Shown here in pieces: positions 35,172-44,550 of a DNA stretch of 64,000 nt. This stretch comes from JBBSEX01 sp038239345. GTDB lineage: Bacteria; Acidobacteriota; Terriglobia; Bryobacterales; Bryobacteraceae. The DNA is taken from positions 1 through 64,000 of the forward strand of contig JBBSEX010000005.1 of assembly GCA_038239345.1 (NCBI GenBank). The letters run 5' to 3'. The notes under the pieces are model-generated. The model was not told where the DNA came from, did no database searches, and saw only the letters and a list, made by a program, of their open reading frames with translations. The number at the start of each line of letters is the position of its first letter. The stretch's first letter is position 1. The position numbers and the translations under genes are program-made.

Positions 35172-36167
35172 GTGCGATTCCAAAGACCCGTTATTCTGAC
35201 TGCCATGATTGGAGCTGCGTTTGCACAAACCAACATGCCAGTCATCGGAAGCGCCGGATACTCTGCCGGGATTCCGCTTACGGTGGCACCTGGGCAGATC
35301 GTAACTCTTTTTGTACCGGGCTTTGGTGATATGTTGAGTGGCCCTGCCAAGGCGCCGCCAGGTCCCCTTCCCGTCACCCTGGCTGGAGTTTCGGTGGCAT
35401 TTCGGCAGGGAGCGGATCAGGCGGCACCCATTTTGGAAGTCCAGCCAATTAAGACCTGTACAGTTTTTGCTCCGCCCGGGAACACCTGTGGTTCAACCCT
35501 TGCAGTCACCGTCCAGATCCCGTTCAACGTGGAAGTTATCTGCCCGCGCTGTGCACGCCCTATAGCGCTGGTCCCGAGCCAGGTTGCCGTCTCCCTCAAC
35601 GGCGTGCAGGGCCAGTTCGTCGATTTGATAGTTGTCCCTGATCAAGTTCACTTTTTGACCGCCTGCGACCTCTCGGTGTCAGGGCCGCAATCAGGGTTAT
35701 CAGGTCTTCCTTGCGCACCGATGGTGACTCACGCGAACGGCAGCCTAGTAACGGCGTCAAACCCCGGGAGAAGCGGCGAAGCGCTCAGCGCTTATGCCAC
35801 TGGTCTCGGGCAGACCAACCCCGCTCAGACTACTGGGCAGCCCGCTAAAACTGATTCTGGCACCGTGACTGTTTTCGGCATCGATTTCAACTATCACCCA
35901 AACTCCTTGGCTACCAAACCCCTCGGGCCCACCTTGGACGGTTTGCCTACGTACCCAACTCCGCTTTTCACCGGTGTGAGCCCGGGCTTCGCAGGGCTTT
36001 ATCAGATCAACTTTATGGTACCTGCGCCACCCACGGGAGTTCAGCCCTGCGCTGCTCCGGGAACTTCTGGCCCCTATGCCAATGTTGTTCAATCAAATCT
36101 TACGGTGAGTGTAGGGTCAGTCTTCTCGTTCGATGGTGCAGGAATTTGTATACAGGCGGGGAACTGA
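35172..36167 (+). CDS. Exported protein related to the Solibacter-type TIGR03437 domain
   Basis: The product has 331 residues. GTG 35172 has GAGGAGGA seven bases before it. The signal peptide is MRFQRPVILTAMIGAAFAQ. The body repeats the TIGR03437-like pattern: LTVAPGQIVTLFVPGFG, ALSAYATGLGQTNPAQTTGQ, SPGFAGLYQINFMVPAPPTG. Several Cys pairs (for example CPRCARP) suggest disulfides outside the cell. It is upstream of a second member of this protein class at 36335. Function is unknown. Confidence 0.85.
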   Translation: MRFQRPVILTAMIGAAFAQTNMPVIGSAGYSAGIPLTVAPGQIVTLFVPGFGDMLSGPAKAPPGPLPVTLAGVSVAFRQGADQAAPILEVQPIKTCTVFAPPGNTCGSTLAVTVQIPFNVEVICPRCARPIALVPSQVAVSLNGVQGQFVDLIVVPDQVHFLTACDLSVSGPQSGLSGLPCAPMVTHANGSLVTASNPGRSGEALSAYATGLGQTNPAQTTGQPAKTDSGTVTVFGIDFNYHPNSLATKPLGPTLDGLPTYPTPLFTGVSPGFAGLYQINFMVPAPPTGVQPCAAPGTSGPYANVVQSNLTVSVGSVFSFDGAGICIQAGN

Positions 36168-36334
36168 CGTGAATTGAGTGCCTGATCAAGCCAAGCCTCT
36201 CGCCTTCTGCCCAGCCCGTCGAGTGACTTTAGTATTCTTATCTCGATCAATCGCTCAGGCCACTTGGCCAGAAGAGCGCGGCGCCCAGACAGTGAGATAA
36301 TTAAAACCTCCGCGTCCCTCCAGGAGAGTCTTTC

Positions 36335-38599
36335 ATGCGAAACTTGTCTCGCGCGATCCTTGTGGCCGCGTTCATCCTGCTCGCTTCCCGGTTTTCCGCT
36401 TCGGCGGCGGATCTCGCTTATTCCACTTATCTTCGGGATGGTTTTACGCCCACGGCGATGACGTCGGATGCGCAGGGTAATTTGTATATCGCCGGGAGCG
36501 CTGTCACCGATCCGATATCGCGCACTACCAGCGCTGTAGTGGCAAAGCTCGATCCGAAAGCCAGCCGCTATTTGTATTTGGAATACCTCGACAGCGCGGC
36601 AAGCGACACGATTTCCGGGCTCGCCATAGATTCCGCGGGCAACCTTCTGGTTACGGGGACCACTTCGAATCCTTACTTTCCGGTTACGGGTAATGCACTG
36701 GGCTCGGCACCCAGCGGTGCGAATGACACGCGAGCTTTTGTCACGAGACTCAGCCCCAATGGCGTGGTGCTGCTTTCCGTCCTGATTGGCGGATCGGCGA
36801 CGAGCAACGGATATGGAATCGCGGTGACTTCTCAAGGGCAGATCCTGGTGAGTGGAGTCAGCGGTGCGAATTTTGCGGCGACCGACGGCGCATTCCATGT
36901 TTCGGATACGACGGGCAAATGGTTCCTGGTGGAACTGGACGCCGCGGCATCGAAGGTCGTGTTTTCGGCCACAGGCATTGGAGGCAGCTCCATTGCGCTG
37001 GATGCGGCGGGCAATATCTTTCTGGCGGGGAGCAGCCTTAGAACGGACTACCCGACCACGCCTGGAGCCTACCAGACCTCGTTCGTCCCGGGATTCTACT
37101 GCTTCGGATTTTGCCGGTTTGAGTTTCCGGGCAAGTTGCTTCATCTGACGAAGCTAGACCCCAGCGGGTCCAAGCTGATTTTTTCCACGGGCATCAACGA
37201 TCCCAGTGGTGGCGCGGGGTCCACTATAAGTACGGGGCTGGCCGTGGATGCCGCCGGAAACTCCTATGTGACGGGAACTTTGCTGGAAGGTAAGTTTCCG
37301 TTCACGGTGGGCAATCCTATTGGCGCGGCTAGTGGTTTCCTGGTAAAGGTGAATCCCGCGGGAAGCTCGCTTTTATTTTCGGTGCCGGTTGGGGGAGGCG
37401 GTGTTGTGCGCGATTCTGCGGGCTTCCTTTATACGGCGGGAACCATTTCAACCTACAACCCCATTGGGTTCCCCGGCATCATTCCGACTCCGGTGATTAC
37501 GCTATCGGGTGCACTTTCCACCATTCCGCCACAGTGCGTGCCTAACACGCTCACCGGTACCGAATCTTCCTATCTCATGCAGTTAGATTCGGCGACGGGC
37601 GCGGTTCTTGACGCGCAATGGATCGACGGGAGCAGCGTCACGGTATCCGCGGTTGTTACGGCTGGAACGAAGTTATGGGCCGCGGGATTGAGCTTGGCCG
37701 CCGATGTTCCGTTCACCCCCGGGGCGCTGGCTCCCACCAACCTGATTCCCGGGCCGCTGCCAGGAGCGTTTCTATCCGCGGCGGATTTTTCGCGGCCGCC
37801 GGCGAACGGCGCGCCAATGATCGCTTGTGCCTTGGACGCAGGCAACCTGACACATGCCGGCCCGGTTGCGCCGTACCAGATCCTTTCCATCTTCGGCTCA
37901 AACCTGGGTCCTGCAACCGGCGTTCCGGCACCCGATTTGAACACCACCTCTCTGGCGGGCGTCAGTGTGAACTTCGACGGCATTCCAGCGACGCTGACCT
38001 ACGTATCGTCGTCGCAGATTAACGTGATGGTGCCGGGACCACCCGCCACGTCTGCGAATAAGTTCCCCGACTCTATCGTCATGCAGGTGACCACGAATAG
38101 CGGATCGCTTCAGCGTGAATTCGGCTGGACGAACTACAACCTGAATCTGTTTGCCGAGATCGGCGCGATTGGTGCGACCTGCCCTGGTTACTCCGTTGCT
38201 CTCGACTTTCAGCCAGTGGCGCTCAACCCCGATGGGACGCGGAATTCCTGTTCGAATCCGGCAAAGTTTGGATCCCTCGTTTCGCTGTTCGTCCACGGCG
38301 TAGGCGCCCAGCAGCTTGGTTTGGCGATGCCAGGTTTCGTGAACGGTGTTCAGGCGCAAGCAGGCAGTTGCCCCGCGAACATTGAGAACGTGGTGCGCTC
38401 CGGTATCGTTTACCGAGTGGACGTACGATTACCCGCGACGTTAGTGCCCTGCGCGCCCTTCAATGGCAACGCGATCAATCCTGTAATACTGACGCTGCGC
38501 TACAACGGCGCGCCGGTGGGACCGCTGATAATTAATAAAAATCCCACTCCAGCGACACCTGTACAGTCCCACGTCATGCGGGTCTGGGCGACGCAATAA
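36335..38599 (+). CDS. Exported SBBP-repeat beta-propeller with Solibacter-type C-terminal domain
   Basis: The product has 754 residues with a signal peptide (LSRAILVAAFILLASRFSAS). SBBP-type blades follow (SDAQGNLYIAGSAVTDP, AIDSAGNLLVTGTTSNPYFP, ALDAAGNIFLAGSSLRTDYP). From about 520 comes the TIGR03437-type domain (APYQILSIFGSNLGPATGVP, LTYVSSSQINVMVPGPP). GAGAGTC precedes the ATG. It is the third protein of this class in the window. Probably cell-surface; its ligand is unknown. Confidence 0.9.
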   Translation: MRNLSRAILVAAFILLASRFSASAADLAYSTYLRDGFTPTAMTSDAQGNLYIAGSAVTDPISRTTSAVVAKLDPKASRYLYLEYLDSAASDTISGLAIDSAGNLLVTGTTSNPYFPVTGNALGSAPSGANDTRAFVTRLSPNGVVLLSVLIGGSATSNGYGIAVTSQGQILVSGVSGANFAATDGAFHVSDTTGKWFLVELDAAASKVVFSATGIGGSSIALDAAGNIFLAGSSLRTDYPTTPGAYQTSFVPGFYCFGFCRFEFPGKLLHLTKLDPSGSKLIFSTGINDPSGGAGSTISTGLAVDAAGNSYVTGTLLEGKFPFTVGNPIGAASGFLVKVNPAGSSLLFSVPVGGGGVVRDSAGFLYTAGTISTYNPIGFPGIIPTPVITLSGALSTIPPQCVPNTLTGTESSYLMQLDSATGAVLDAQWIDGSSVTVSAVVTAGTKLWAAGLSLAADVPFTPGALAPTNLIPGPLPGAFLSAADFSRPPANGAPMIACALDAGNLTHAGPVAPYQILSIFGSNLGPATGVPAPDLNTTSLAGVSVNFDGIPATLTYVSSSQINVMVPGPPATSANKFPDSIVMQVTTNSGSLQREFGWTNYNLNLFAEIGAIGATCPGYSVALDFQPVALNPDGTRNSCSNPAKFGSLVSLFVHGVGAQQLGLAMPGFVNGVQAQAGSCPANIENVVRSGIVYRVDVRLPATLVPCAPFNGNAINPVILTLRYNGAPVGPLIINKNPTPATPVQSHVMRVWATQ

Positions 38600-38621
38600 C
38601 ACCAAAACAGTAGAATGAACC

Positions 38622-39056
38622 GTGGAGCACGGAGCACACGATGATGCCCTTCCGGTTTTTATCAAGGTGCGCCCCCGCTTGTTCGGTATCGCCTACCGCA
38701 TGCTGGGAAGCGCGACTGAGGCCGAGGACATTGTGCAGGACGTGTGGTTGCGGTGGCGGGCCACTGATCGCACCGCGGTTCTGGATCCGCCGGCATACCT
38801 TGCGACCGCGACAACCCGGTTGGCGATTAACCTGGTTCAGTCCGCCCGTTCGCGCCGCGAAACGTACGTGGGGCCGTGGCTTCCGGAACCGGTGGATACC
38901 AGCGCCGATCTTCAATTGGGAGCAGACCGGGGCGAGGCGTTGCAGTTCGCTGTCCTGTTGCTGCTGGAGAAGCTATCGCCTACTGAGCGAGCGGCGCTTT
39001 CGCTATCGCCCCCCGGAACGCGGGAGCCGCAGTTGCCCTCCCCCGCTGCCGGCTGA
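38622..39056 (+). pseudogene. ECF41-type sigma factor, 3' half lost
   Basis: From GTG 38622 region 2 is intact (RLFGIAYRMLGSATEAEDIV, QDVWLRWRATDR, LATATTRLAINLVQSARSRR), and region 4 begins (LEKLSPTERAAL). The frame then turns to low-complexity SPPGTREPQLPSPAAG and stops. The recognition helix and the SnoaL-like C-terminal domain that ECF41 proteins need are missing, so it cannot work as a normal sigma factor. What lies immediately downstream is an intact ECF41-like promoter and target-type genes. Confidence 0.75.
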
Positions 39057-39074
39057 TCGCCAGTCGCGACAATC

Positions 39075-39101
39075 TGTCACAAATTGCCGGGCCGTTCTGT
39101 C
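39075..39101 (+). promoter_or_regulatory. ECF41-like promoter
   Basis: TGTCACA (39075-39081), 16 bp, then TGTC (39098-39101). The reported ECF41 promoter is TGTCACA-N16-CGTC, so there is one mismatch. It lies about 50 bp before the cupin start and just after the truncated ECF41 gene, the usual position for its target operon. Confidence 0.65.
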
Positions 39102-39149
39102 ATAGCTGGTGCCTCTGTGCAGATGACTAAACACGATAGGAGTCAAACG

Positions 39150-39530
39150 ATGAAGAAAACGTGGATGCTGCTCAGCCTCGTAACTTGGACGCTAGGGGCA
39201 CAACAAGCCAGGGTGGCGCCCCTCATGTCGAAGGATCTGCCCGACATTGCTGGCAAAGAAAGTGTGATGTTCACCGTGGATCACCCTCCCGGCAGTTCGG
39301 ACCCAATCCATCGGCACAACGCTTATGCTTTCCTCTATGTGCTGGAAGGATCGATCGTAATGCAGGTACAGGGCGGCACGGAAACGACCCTGACACCGGG
39401 GCAGACCTTCTATGAACGGCCTAGCGATATCATCCCGTTGGCCGTAACGCAAGCAGCACTAAAGCCGGCAAAGTTTCTAGTGGTGCTTCTGAAAGACAAG
39501 GGCGCTCCACTACTTGTTCCAGTCAAGTAA
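39150..39530 (+). CDS. Exported single-domain cupin
   Basis: From ATG 39150 (TAGGAG upstream) the product has 126 residues with a signal peptide (MKKTWMLLSLVTWTLGAQQA). Its cupin motifs are HPPGSSDPIHRHNAYAFLYV and TLTPGQTFYERPSDIIPL. The HxH...E set suggests a metal-binding cupin. It is read together with the NAD(P)-binding gene 11 bp downstream from the ECF41-like promoter. Cupins and epimerase-type oxidoreductases are typical ECF41 targets. A longer upstream start would overlap the promoter and is rejected. Confidence 0.85.
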   Translation: MKKTWMLLSLVTWTLGAQQARVAPLMSKDLPDIAGKESVMFTVDHPPGSSDPIHRHNAYAFLYVLEGSIVMQVQGGTETTLTPGQTFYERPSDIIPLAVTQAALKPAKFLVVLLKDKGAPLLVPVK

Positions 39531-39541
39531 AAAGGAAAATT

Positions 39542-40324
39542 ATGAAAATCTTAGTGATTGGCGGCAGCGGTCTTATTGGAACAAAGCTTATAACGAAACT
39601 TCAGGGACATGGGCACCAGGTGTCATCGGCGTCACCTTCCTCGGGCGTTGACGCGGTCAGCGGTGCGGGCTTGGCCGAAGCGATGACAGGAATACAGGTC
39701 GTCGTGGATGTGACGAATTCGCCCTCCTTTGAGGACGCAGCGGTACTGAAATTCTTCGAAACTTCAACTGGCAATCTACTTTCCGCGGAGACCGCCGCGG
39801 GCGTTGGGCATCACGTTGCTCTTTCGATTGTAGGTGCCGAGCGGCTTCCTAACAGTGGGTACATGCGAGCGAAACTTGCCCAAGAGAAGTCGATTAAAGC
39901 GGGGACGGTGCCCTATACAATTTTGCGGGCAACCCAGTTTTTTGAATTCATCGGAAGAATCGCCGATGAGGCCACCGAGGGAAGCGAAGTTCGCTTGTCA
40001 TCGGCGTTGATGCAACCGGTGGCAGCGGATGATGTCGTCGCCGCACTGGCCGACGTCACACTACGGCCGCCAGTAAATGGCATGCTCGAATTGGCCGGTC
40101 CTGAGCCTCTGCCTCTTGACGAACTCGCCCGCAGATTGCTCAGCGCGAAACACGACAAAAGACACGTGACAGCGGATATTCACGTCAAGTACTTCGGCCA
40201 GGAGTTGAACGACCAGTCACTCGTCCCTGGTCACAATTCCCGGATCGGCGCAATCGATTTCGAGAGTTGGCTGCGAGGCCGGGACGTACAAGCTCCGGCC
40301 GCTGTAGTGGTCACGACTTCATGA
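39542..40324 (+). CDS. NmrA-like/atypical SDR NAD(P)-binding protein
   Basis: The product has 260 residues. The Rossmann start MKILVIGGSGLIGTKLITKL has the GGxGxxG loop, then VVDVTNSPSFEDAA, HHVALSIVGAERLP, YTILRATQFFEFIGR, LELAGPEPLPLDELARRLL. These features fit an NmrA-like or complex-I-intermediate-like SDR without the full YxxxK catalytic set (YMRAK is present near residue 108). It is the second gene of the ECF41-type operon. The natural substrate is unknown. Confidence 0.85.
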   Translation: MKILVIGGSGLIGTKLITKLQGHGHQVSSASPSSGVDAVSGAGLAEAMTGIQVVVDVTNSPSFEDAAVLKFFETSTGNLLSAETAAGVGHHVALSIVGAERLPNSGYMRAKLAQEKSIKAGTVPYTILRATQFFEFIGRIADEATEGSEVRLSSALMQPVAADDVVAALADVTLRPPVNGMLELAGPEPLPLDELARRLLSAKHDKRHVTADIHVKYFGQELNDQSLVPGHNSRIGAIDFESWLRGRDVQAPAAVVVTTS

Positions 40325-40377
40325 TTCGAGGAGATCGGCATTGATCTGCCGACCCCGATGCTTTCCAATATCCAGCC

Positions 40378-40968
40378 TCATTGGATCCGGATCATCGTCG
40401 GCTTGTTAAACAAACATCCGCCGCTCCCGATAATCAGAATCGCCATCGCCCCACAATAGGGTCCGCCATGGCCTGTAACGAGGCCAACCTGGTGGATGTC
40501 TGCCGGTACTTTGAATCTACGCGAGGCGTCGATGGATTGGCCGGGCTGGATCAATACGTTCAGTGGGATGTCTGAGGAATCGGGTTCAGGAGCATAGCGA
40601 TTGCCCTGATCATCGATTAGGTAAATCCATGCGCCGTTCGCTCGTTGGGCCCTACCGCGCGCTTGACTCGATAAGAGGAGGTCAACGTGGTAGGCATTCA
40701 TTCGCGCCGCTGTCGTGTGTTTCACGCCTGCGACCGTAAGGCACCACTCGTCAAAACACCAAGGGGTTCCGATGGCGATTAGGCGTTGCGGCCTCAGGAA
40801 GGCAACTGCGGCATCGCAAACGAAATAGCCAACGGCGCAGATGCCGTAGATCCGGAGGATGTTGAGAGCCGTGGCGCGGCGTCCTCGAACAAAGGCGATG
40901 GCGGCCACTGCCAGAGTCACCACGGACGTTAGGAACGCCACGATGAAGATCAGATCGAAGATGCTCAT
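40378..40968 (-). CDS. Hypothetical membrane protein
   Basis: The product has 196 residues: two N-terminal helices (LIFIVAFLTSVVTLAVAAIA, LRIYGICAVGYFVCDAAVAF) and an outer beta-rich domain (WIYLIDDQGNRYAPEPDSSD, SIDASRRFKVPADIHQVGL) that resembles DUF4352-like domains. Its ATG lies 7 bp after the stop of the HAAS-type gene, so the two are one operon. Function is unknown. Confidence 0.7.
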   Translation of the reverse strand: MSIFDLIFIVAFLTSVVTLAVAAIAFVRGRRATALNILRIYGICAVGYFVCDAAVAFLRPQRLIAIGTPWCFDEWCLTVAGVKHTTAARMNAYHVDLLLSSQARGRAQRANGAWIYLIDDQGNRYAPEPDSSDIPLNVLIQPGQSIDASRRFKVPADIHQVGLVTGHGGPYCGAMAILIIGSGGCLFNKPTMIRIQ

Positions 40969-40974
40969 GGAATT

Positions 40975-41520
40975 TCAGCCCGAAATTCTGGAGCATGTTC
41001 GGCGACAGAACTGCCCGATATAGGCACCACTCAGGGGAAAGCTCAGAATCACCAGACAGCCTGCGACGGACCCGAGCGTCGGTGCGTGTCTGATTTGGTG
41101 AAGTGCGATCCAGATACCGATTGCAAGTGCCCAGGCCCAAGGGCGCTGCGGTCCAGCAAAGCCAAACACGCCGGCGCTGAGCAACATGGAGAGCGCCGTC
41201 ACCCCGGTGTCGTCCCAAGTTGGCCGGGAGTCTACATAGGCGATGACGATTCCAAGTGAGCCCGCCAAGGTAAGGAGCACCCGGTGCAAAACCCGATATC
41301 TTTCCTTGAAGATCGTGGTGGCGACGACTTGTGGTGAGCCGAAGCGGTCAAGAGCTTCCTGCGTTGCCGCTTCCCTACCCAAGCCTCTGCGCTCTCCGCT
41401 TTCTATCGCATCGACCAGGTGCTCCCGTGCTTCATCGACAATTCTGGATTGTACGGGCCCTCGCTTTCGCAGCTCCGTAGCGAAAGTCCCGAGATATGTC
41501 TCTAGAGCGTTTTGGTTCAT
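40975..41520 (-). CDS. HAAS/permease-prefix-like membrane protein
   Basis: The product has 181 residues. The N-terminus is the helical prefix seen on many acidobacterial permeases and DUF1700/HAAS proteins: LETYLGTFATELRKRG, DEAREHLVDAIESGERRGLG, ATQEALDRFGSPQVVA. Four short hydrophobic helices follow. It is transcribed first and is followed 7 bp later by the hypothetical membrane gene. A regulatory or assembly role for membrane proteins is likely, but no partner permease is encoded nearby. Confidence 0.75.
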   Translation of the reverse strand: MNQNALETYLGTFATELRKRGPVQSRIVDEAREHLVDAIESGERRGLGREAATQEALDRFGSPQVVATTIFKERYRVLHRVLLTLAGSLGIVIAYVDSRPTWDDTGVTALSMLLSAGVFGFAGPQRPWAWALAIGIWIALHQIRHAPTLGSVAGCLVILSFPLSGAYIGQFCRRTCSRISG

Positions 41521-41654
41521 GTTCCCGCCAGCACGCCGTGGACAGCACGAGCAAAGCTGTGCCCTTCATGCATCGCAATTCTATCCCTAGTAATGCGATG
41601 TGTCAAGGGATGTGACCTTAATGTGGAAACGTGCTAGCGGGGTGTCCCTCGCGC

Positions 41655-42215
41655 CTAGTGCAGGAATTTTAGGCTGGCGATGCTTTTCTGGAATGGCTCA
41701 CGATATCGGACGGCCTGCTTTTCGGGAATGCTGAACTGGAAAAAGATCAGGTTGCCGCCGTTCAGAACGTAATACGCTTGATGGCGCATTTCGCCATCGT
41801 TTGTCGTGCGAACGTATTCCAGATGAAGGCTGGGTTTGCCTTGAAAAGTGGTCACCTCATGGGCGATCCAACGCAGCGGGCGGTGATCGAGAGCGAGATC
41901 CGCCTCGTCCTTTTGCATGATCGAGGGCAGCAACGCGGGCGTCGCGTGGGTGCTGGCGAGATCGCAGATGATCGTCCCATCGATGGCGCTATAGCGAAAC
42001 ATTTCCTGAGTTGAACCGTGAGGATACACCTTAGCCAGGATGTCAGCGGAGGGGCGGGAGAAGCCTGCTGGCAATTCAATCGAGATCTGGTTTTGGGCAG
42101 CGTTAGTTCGAGTCTGAGCAAGCATCGAGCCACAAAGCATCATCGAGCCACAAAGCATCGAGGGTAGAGCGAAGGATAGTAGCGTCATAGGCGAGCACTC
42201 CCAAGTGTACGGCAC
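41655..42215 (-). CDS. Exported hypothetical protein
   Basis: The product has 186 residues with a signal peptide that contains a perfect 18-bp duplication (MLCGSM twice). The mature part reads IELPAGFSRPSADILAKVYP, IAHEVTTFQGKPSLHLEY and LIFFQFSIPEKQAVRYREPF, a compact beta-sheet pattern of unknown family. It is divergent from the cytochrome operon, with about 220 bp between the two starts, so a shared control region is possible but unproven. Confidence 0.65.
   Translation of the reverse strand: MPYTWECSPMTLLSFALPSMLCGSMMLCGSMLAQTRTNAAQNQISIELPAGFSRPSADILAKVYPHGSTQEMFRYSAIDGTIICDLASTHATPALLPSIMQKDEADLALDHRPLRWIAHEVTTFQGKPSLHLEYVRTTNDGEMRHQAYYVLNGGNLIFFQFSIPEKQAVRYREPFQKSIASLKFLH
42123..42158. 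repeat. Perfect 18-bp tandem duplication in a signal peptide
   Basis: CATCGAGCCACAAAGCAT occurs twice in a row (42123-42140 and 42141-42158) inside the gene at 41655-42215. On the coding strand it adds one repeat of six residues, keeping the frame. Confidence 0.9.
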
Positions 42216-42438
42216 TGGCGTGGCGATATATGGTCGGATGACACTCCCTGGTCATAATCCCAGTAGTAAGAGAGGCCCATGGAGCCTCCGGCTTCGCTCG
42301 CATTTTGAGTTCGCCGGGTGCGCTGGTGAACCACCCGCTGCTTTCCGTGACACAAGTCCGCCGACGGTCCTCGAAGTGCCCCTACATTGACCGAAGAGTT
42401 GGTCCGATGCACGAATAGCGCATGGGCCGGAGAGACTT

Positions 42439-44550
42439 ATGACATGGCTTCGTTTTTCCGGACGCACCATCGCCCTGCTGGCGGTCGTCGCGCTTTGTTT
42501 GACAGGTGCAACAAAGAAGCATCAATTTTCTCCACGTGAGAAAGCCTTCTACGCCGACGCCGCTAGCGTCGAATTCGTGCGTCCCGGTCTTCTAATAAAA
42601 ATCACCGGTGCCCAGATCGATTCTGGCGGCACGGTCACTGCAACGATCTCGATTACGGATCCCGAAGGCTTGCCCTTGGATAAGGCCGGAGTGACAACGC
42701 CCGGCACTGTCTCGCTGAGCCTGATCGTGGCGACGATTCCTAACAATCAAGCGCAGTATGTGGCCTACACCACGCGTGTACAAAAAAGTCCGATCACAGG
42801 CGTATCGGCGACCCAAGCTGGATCGGACGCCGGCGGTACATTCACACCGGTGAGCGATGGCGTGTATCTATACACTTTCAAGACGCGAGCGCCCTCCGGT
42901 TTCGACTCGGCCGCGACACACACGATCGGCGTGTACGGCTCGCGGGATCTCACTATCTTCAATCTGGGCGTCAATTACGCGTCCAGCACGTTCAACTTCG
43001 TCCCTAATGGATCCACGCCGGTGGTAACCCGCGATGTCGTTCGCACCTCCGGCTGCAACTCCTGCCACGATCAACTGTCCGCCCACGGTGGCTCGCGGCG
43101 CGGCGTCGAGATGTGTGTTCTGTGCCATACTCCGCAAACCACCGATCCAGACACGGGCAACACCCTGGATTTTCCGGTCATGGTCCACAAGATTCATAGG
43201 GGATCCACTCTACCCAGCGTGCAAGCCGGCACTCCTTATCAGATCATCGGTTTCAACCAGGGTGTCAGCGACTGGTCGACCGTGGTTTATCCGGCGGATG
43301 TGCGACGCTGCGAGACCTGCCATCAACAGAATGTCAACGCGGCCCAGGCTGCGGCCTACTTAACGAAGCCGTCTCGGGCAGCCTGCGGGGCGTGTCACGA
43401 CGACTTAAATTTCGCCACTGGCGCGAACCACGTGGCGGGTCCTCAATTCGACGATAATCAGTGCGCCAATTGCCACGTCCCTCAAGGCGAGATCGATTTC
43501 GACGCTTCGATTAAGGGGGCGCATGTGATCCCCACGGAGTCAACGATGCTGGCGGGCCTGGTAGTTGGCATCACGAAGATTCAGAACGGTACTGCCGGAA
43601 GCCAACCGGTGGTGAACTTCACGATCAACGATTCCAGCGGCAAGCCAGTTCTTCCTTCCGTGCTGGGATCGTTATCCTTTACCATGGCCGGGCCGGCGTC
43701 CGACTACGGGTACACCAGCTTCGGTAGTGATGTAACCACGCCAGGTTACGTTACCGAATCGGCCATTGGCGCCAGCTGCGGCGCTGATGGAAGCTGCCTC
43801 TATACGTTCACACACCCGGTCCCAGCCCAGGCAACGGGCACCTATTCCATCGGTATTGAAGCTCGCCGAACCGAAACTCTATTGCCCGGCACCACGAAGG
43901 AACAGGTTGTGACATACGGCGCGAAAAATCGCGTGGTGAGTTTCCCGGTGGATGGCTCGGCATTGAGTCCCCGGCGCGCGGTGGTGGCCACGGATAATTG
44001 CAACGGGTGTCATGCGTCGCTCTCCGTTCACGGCACCTTGCGAAACCAGGTGGAATACTGCGTTCTCTGCCACAATCCGTCGAACACCGATGGCTCGGCT
44101 CGAAGTGGGGCGCAAGTGGCCGCCGATAAGGCAGTTCCGCCGCAAGGGATCAATTTCAACCTTCTGGTGCACCGGATCCACACCGGTGATAATTTGCCCG
44201 CGACACGTCCCTACGTTGTAGTCGGGTTCCGCGGTAGCCATAACGATTTCAGCGATGTCCGATATCCGGCGATGAGCCCCACCGGTAGTCCCGGCGATAC
44301 GCGCAATTGCTCCATGTGCCATGTCGGCGGCAGCGAGCAGAATTTGCCGCTAGGCCTCAACGCCGTGATTGATCCGCAAGGTCCGATCAATCCGATCCAG
44401 GCTATCGCTTCGGCGTGCACTGGCTGTCACGTCGACATTGCAACCGCGTCCCACGCATTATCGAATACGACAAGCCTTGGGGAAAGCTGTACCGTCTGCC
44501 ATAGCGCCGGCGCGCAGTTCTCGGTTGGCCAGGTGCATGCCCAATATTAG
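42439..44550 (+). CDS. Decaheme OmcA/MtrC-like outer-surface cytochrome c
   Basis: The product has 703 residues with ten CxxCH sites, at about Cys206, 226, 291, 316, 342 and 521, 541, 624, 660, 684. They form two groups of five around a beta domain at about 350-515, and a beta domain at 45-195 precedes the first group. This is the four-domain plan of MtrC and OmcA, which take electrons out to minerals or other acceptors. The N-terminus is a hydrophobic signal (IALLAVVALCLTGA); Cys20 is not in a good lipobox. It is the first gene of a five-gene run. Confidence 0.93.
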   Translation: MTWLRFSGRTIALLAVVALCLTGATKKHQFSPREKAFYADAASVEFVRPGLLIKITGAQIDSGGTVTATISITDPEGLPLDKAGVTTPGTVSLSLIVATIPNNQAQYVAYTTRVQKSPITGVSATQAGSDAGGTFTPVSDGVYLYTFKTRAPSGFDSAATHTIGVYGSRDLTIFNLGVNYASSTFNFVPNGSTPVVTRDVVRTSGCNSCHDQLSAHGGSRRGVEMCVLCHTPQTTDPDTGNTLDFPVMVHKIHRGSTLPSVQAGTPYQIIGFNQGVSDWSTVVYPADVRRCETCHQQNVNAAQAAAYLTKPSRAACGACHDDLNFATGANHVAGPQFDDNQCANCHVPQGEIDFDASIKGAHVIPTESTMLAGLVVGITKIQNGTAGSQPVVNFTINDSSGKPVLPSVLGSLSFTMAGPASDYGYTSFGSDVTTPGYVTESAIGASCGADGSCLYTFTHPVPAQATGTYSIGIEARRTETLLPGTTKEQVVTYGAKNRVVSFPVDGSALSPRRAVVATDNCNGCHASLSVHGTLRNQVEYCVLCHNPSNTDGSARSGAQVAADKAVPPQGINFNLLVHRIHTGDNLPATRPYVVVGFRGSHNDFSDVRYPAMSPTGSPGDTRNCSMCHVGGSEQNLPLGLNAVIDPQGPINPIQAIASACTGCHVDIATASHALSNTTSLGESCTVCHSAGAQFSVGQVHAQY

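Noticed and set aside
36089..37144. Long minus-strand open frame (351 codons)
   Set aside because: It is antisense to the end of the gene at 35172 and the start of the SBBP gene; very Arg-rich, no domain, no ribosome-binding site.
42216..42438. Sigma-54 promoter before the cytochrome operon
   Set aside because: No clear TGGCAC-N5-TTGC-like match was found by eye despite the nearby sigma-54 activator.
42439..42510. Lipoprotein signal on the OmcA/MtrC-like cytochrome
   Set aside because: Cys20 is preceded by VAL, not a normal lipobox; a plain Sec signal is as likely, so no lipid anchor is claimed.
44369..44536. Upstream extension of the MtrA/DmsE-like gene
   Set aside because: It lies inside the OmcA/MtrC-like gene in another frame and adds no signal peptide; ATG 44537 gives one.
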